From Fidelibacterota bacterium SCGC AAA298-D23 (GTDB lineage Bacteria; Fidelibacterota; Marinisomatia; Marinisomatales; Marinisomataceae), in NCBI GenBank assembly GCA_000402655.1, contig AQSI01000004.1, forward strand, positions 1-64,000: DNA of 64,000 nt, written 5' to 3'. Both the position numbers and the translations under genes were made by a program. Numbering within the stretch: the stretch's first letter is position 1; each line of letters opens with the position of its first letter. Below the pieces are notes generated by a model, which saw only the letters and a program-made list of their open reading frames with translations, made no database searches and had not been told where the DNA came from. This document shows positions 61,674 through 64,000 of this stretch, piece after piece.

Positions 61674-64000
61674 TTACAGATCGTATCCTACACTAAGTGA
61701 AGAGAATCTACCCATTAGTGGAGCAAGAAATCCTTCTCTGTGTACAACATCTGTTATGTTGTCTATATTTAATCCAACTGATAATCCATCTACAGATTTT
61801 ACATTCCAGTTAGCATTAACACTAACTGTGTAGAAGCCAGGGATCTCCCCTGAGTTGTCTTGCCATCCTTCAGCAAAGAAAGAATCTTGATATCTTAAAT
61901 TTGCTCCGTATGAGACGCGATCACTAGTGTGACTAAATCCAGCACCTAATTTAAATTTAGGAGTATTCATATAAACTGTTTCCTCAACTCCTTCGAACAT
62001 TGAAGTTACTTCTTCATCACTTAAGTAAGAACCATTAATAAAGAAGTTCCAATCACTTGAAGGGAAATAGTTCAATGTAGCTTCAATACCGTGAAGGTCT
62101 AACGGCTCAGTGAGCTGTTTATAACCCATGATTAAATTACCACCATAGATATTTTGTTCTGGAGAAATTGCACCAATTGGTACTTGACCTACACCAACTA
62201 ACATCTGAGCAGCTAATTCATCTGCACCAGTACCATTTCCATTACCACCTAATGATGGAGCATCCATCACAGAAATTAAACCAGTAAGATTTGCATCACC
62301 AGCCATTCCTGTCATTAATGCAGCTACATAACTTTGTGCATCACCAGCAACTGTCACTAAACCTGATAATGATGTTTTAAGTCCTGTAACATAATTGTCA
62401 ACATTTAATTTGTATACATCTACTGATAATGCCATGTTGTCAGTAACTAAACCATTATATCCAAACTCTGTTTGTGTCCAAGTTGTTTCTTGAATTTTTG
62501 GAATATCTGGATAGTTCGTACTAGGATCAACTACATTCAACCCTAAATCTAATGCGACATTACCAAAACTACTTGGCATTGCAGTTGCAGCTAAACCTAA
62601 AAGTGCCTGTGCAGCAGCAGTAGCTTGTGCAGCTCCATAAGCAGCAGCGCCAGCTACATCTCCTGTGGCAGCTGCATAAGCAGCTCCTACAGCTTGACCA
62701 TAACCGCCAACAAGTGCAGCACCATTATCACTAGCTAAGAACAATCCTGCAGTGATAGGAGCCCATACACCAAATGCGGCAGCATTAATTGTACTATTAT
62801 TCATAGCATAATTAGTATTTGTATCTACCCCTAATGCTGTAGACCAATTTGATCTAAATGTTGGAGTACCATTGGCATCTCTATCATAAGTCCAACCAGT
62901 TGTAGTTGAACCCATAGCTTTAATCTGGAAATCTGGATTGAATGGTAATACTAATCCAGTTGGATTAGATGCGCTAGTAAAATCAATTCCAAATACACCA
63001 CCGTACAAGAAGTCTCTACGAACAGCGATATCTAGATTTTTAGTGAAGTTTCCAGGAAGATCAATATTTTGACCATATGTTAAACGAAAACTTCCTCTAA
63101 CATCATCTGGAGACCAAACCATTCCAAGCTTAGGAGCAAAAACACCGTCTGTTCCTATATCTTCTAAGTAGTTATTTGTATCATATCTACCAGTAGCTAC
63201 AACTTTGAACTCATCACTAAATTTCTTTTCGTATGAGTAATAAACTCCTGTGTTGTCGAAGTTATCAATATCTTCGTTTTTACCATTGATAGTTCCATTT
63301 GTTTCTGGAGTTCTGCTTAATACGTCTAAGCCTACTAAAAGCGATTGATCATTTCTTAATTCAAGAGCATGTTGAAGTTGAAATGCAGTATTTTTAGACT
63401 GATCATAAATAATATTTCCTGTTGAAAGGTTATACGTAGTCTTTTGATCGTTTACATTTGAGAATAAGTTAACAAATAAGTTACCTCCCAAAATGTCTTG
63501 TCTAAAGTAAGAAACTTGCATTTGATACAACCATGCATCGTCAGAATGTGCTCTTCCAATTCCTGTCAATTCTAAAGCACTAATATTACCAGCTCTTAAA
63601 TTTACTGTTAAATTAGATTTTAAATCAGGACGAAAAACAGTCTTTGAATCAAAGAATGTTGCTTCTGGTGAAAAAGGTTCATCTGCAGAAGCAGTATTAG
63701 GTGATCCGCCAACTGGGTCATTATATCCACCACGTGTATAATCTACATAAGGATAAGTTACAGTTTGTTCACCTCTTCTAATTAATAGTGGTTCAAAATA
63801 AGTATGACCGTCTAAAGCAGCTTCAGCTTGAGTTCTAGGCATATTAGATGCCCAGTCATCAAAAGTAGTATGAGTGACTGTAAATCTTGTAGCAGCTCTA
63901 CTACCAAGTTGACCTGCATAACGACCATATAATTTCAAATAATTTCTTTCACCAGCAGTTACTTCAACTCTGGGACCTTGATTGAAAGGAGATTTTGTGA
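61674..64000 (-). CDS. TonB-dependent receptor, N-terminus beyond window
   Basis: At least 775 residues; the reading frame stays open to the window edge (TKSPFNQGPRVEVTAGERNY precedes the first possible in-window start), so plug and signal peptide lie outside. The visible part is mostly a 22-strand-like beta-barrel with alternating hydrophobic strands and a C-terminal end FSSLSVGYDL. It has VYKLNVDNYVTGL and YFPSSDWNFFINGSYLSDEE typical of outer-membrane receptors. An Ala/Gly-rich insertion (62575-62795) interrupts the barrel. Cargo cannot be predicted. The stop lies 24 bp from the shared terminator. Confidence 0.88.
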   Translation of the reverse strand, partial: TKSPFNQGPRVEVTAGERNYLKLYGRYAGQLGSRAATRFTVTHTTFDDWASNMPRTQAEAALDGHTYFEPLLIRRGEQTVTYPYVDYTRGGYNDPVGGSPNTASADEPFSPEATFFDSKTVFRPDLKSNLTVNLRAGNISALELTGIGRAHSDDAWLYQMQVSYFRQDILGGNLFVNLFSNVNDQKTTYNLSTGNIIYDQSKNTAFQLQHALELRNDQSLLVGLDVLSRTPETNGTINGKNEDIDNFDNTGVYYSYEKKFSDEFKVVATGRYDTNNYLEDIGTDGVFAPKLGMVWSPDDVRGSFRLTYGQNIDLPGNFTKNLDIAVRRDFLYGGVFGIDFTSASNPTGLVLPFNPDFQIKAMGSTTTGWTYDRDANGTPTFRSNWSTALGVDTNTNYAMNNSTINAAAFGVWAPITAGLFLASDNGAALVGGYGQAVGAAYAAATGDVAGAAAYGAAQATAAAQALLGLAATAMPSSFGNVALDLGLNVVDPSTNYPDIPKIQETTWTQTEFGYNGLVTDNMALSVDVYKLNVDNYVTGLKTSLSGLVTVAGDAQSYVAALMTGMAGDANLTGLISVMDAPSLGGNGNGTGADELAAQMLVGVGQVPIGAISPEQNIYGGNLIMGYKQLTEPLDLHGIEATLNYFPSSDWNFFINGSYLSDEEVTSMFEGVEETVYMNTPKFKLGAGFSHTSDRVSYGANLRYQDSFFAEGWQDNSGEIPGFYTVSVNANWNVKSVDGLSVGLNIDNITDVVHREGFLAPLMGRFSSLSVGYDL

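Noticed and set aside
1..64000. tRNA genes, CRISPR arrays, prophage or mobile elements
   Set aside because: No T-loop-like GGTTCGAATCC sequences outside coding regions, no regularly spaced repeats and no transposase or phage genes were seen; intergenic space is very small.

Overview
The window is a 64 kb, strongly AT-rich (roughly 30% GC by eye), very gene-dense stretch of a bacterial chromosome. Genes abut or overlap by 1-20 bases almost throughout, and no tRNA, rRNA, CRISPR array, prophage or insertion sequence was seen. The gene set points to a marine, streamlined Gram-negative bacterium of the FCB group: a Na+-translocating NADH:quinone reductase, a LolCDE-like system, a TonB-dependent receptor, a secreted M43 protease with a type IX-like C-terminal sorting domain, a MenA-type prenyltransferase and a folP-cdaA pair. 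Candidatus Marinimicrobia (SAR406) is my best guess; it is inferred, not proven by a marker gene.

Layout. 1-1.7 kb: a truncated proline dehydrogenase divergent from an FAD/NAD(P) oxidoreductase. 1.8-10.1 kb: a sodium-energy block, nqrABCDEF-apbE, a tiny convergent nqrM, then the Na+/H+ antiporter nhaD. 10.1-17.4 kb: cofactor and isoprenoid genes (cobalamin adenosyltransferase, a DHH phosphoesterase with a frameshift, ispH, pdxST, dxs, methylmalonyl-CoA mutase large subunit). 17.4-21.9 kb: a cytochrome c maturation operon with a variant (CxxxY) ccmE, a broken ccmF, ccmABC and two tiny membrane ORFs. 21.9-31.1 kb: archaeal-type GAPDH homologue, metallo-beta-lactamase-fold hydrolase, tilS, ftsH, folP, cdaA, a PNPOx-MenA fusion, and prfB with its programmed +1 frameshift. 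31.1-41.5 kb: lysS, a LolCED-like transporter, dnaK, an AsmA-like protein and a MoxR/DUF58/lipoprotein operon. 41.5-51.8 kb: efp, accBC, gcvH, xer, M50 protease, miaA, pyrBC, rplM-rpsI-rpsB-tsf-frr. 51.8-64 kb: B12-dependent nrdJ with a hairpin-rich leader, a giant indolepyruvate ferredoxin oxidoreductase-like protein, the secreted protease, a threonine/serine dehydratase and a truncated TonB-dependent receptor.

How it works together. NQR exports Na+ during NADH oxidation; ApbE and NqrM mature it, and NhaD exchanges Na+ for H+. The adenosyltransferase supplies adenosylcobalamin for methylmalonyl-CoA mutase and NrdJ. Secreted protease, TonB receptor, proline dehydrogenase, threonine/serine dehydratase and the indolepyruvate oxidoreductase-like enzyme suggest a peptide and amino-acid-consuming lifestyle.

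The most striking observation is in ccmF. The gene is split by a 74-bp insertion, 68 bp of which is an exact reverse-complement copy of a piece of the protease gene 40 kb away. Restoring the reading frame only needs that insertion removed. This is either a chimeric amplification/assembly artefact or a templated insertion mutation. Two single-base homopolymer frameshifts (in the DHH phosphoesterase and ccmE) lie within 7 kb of it.
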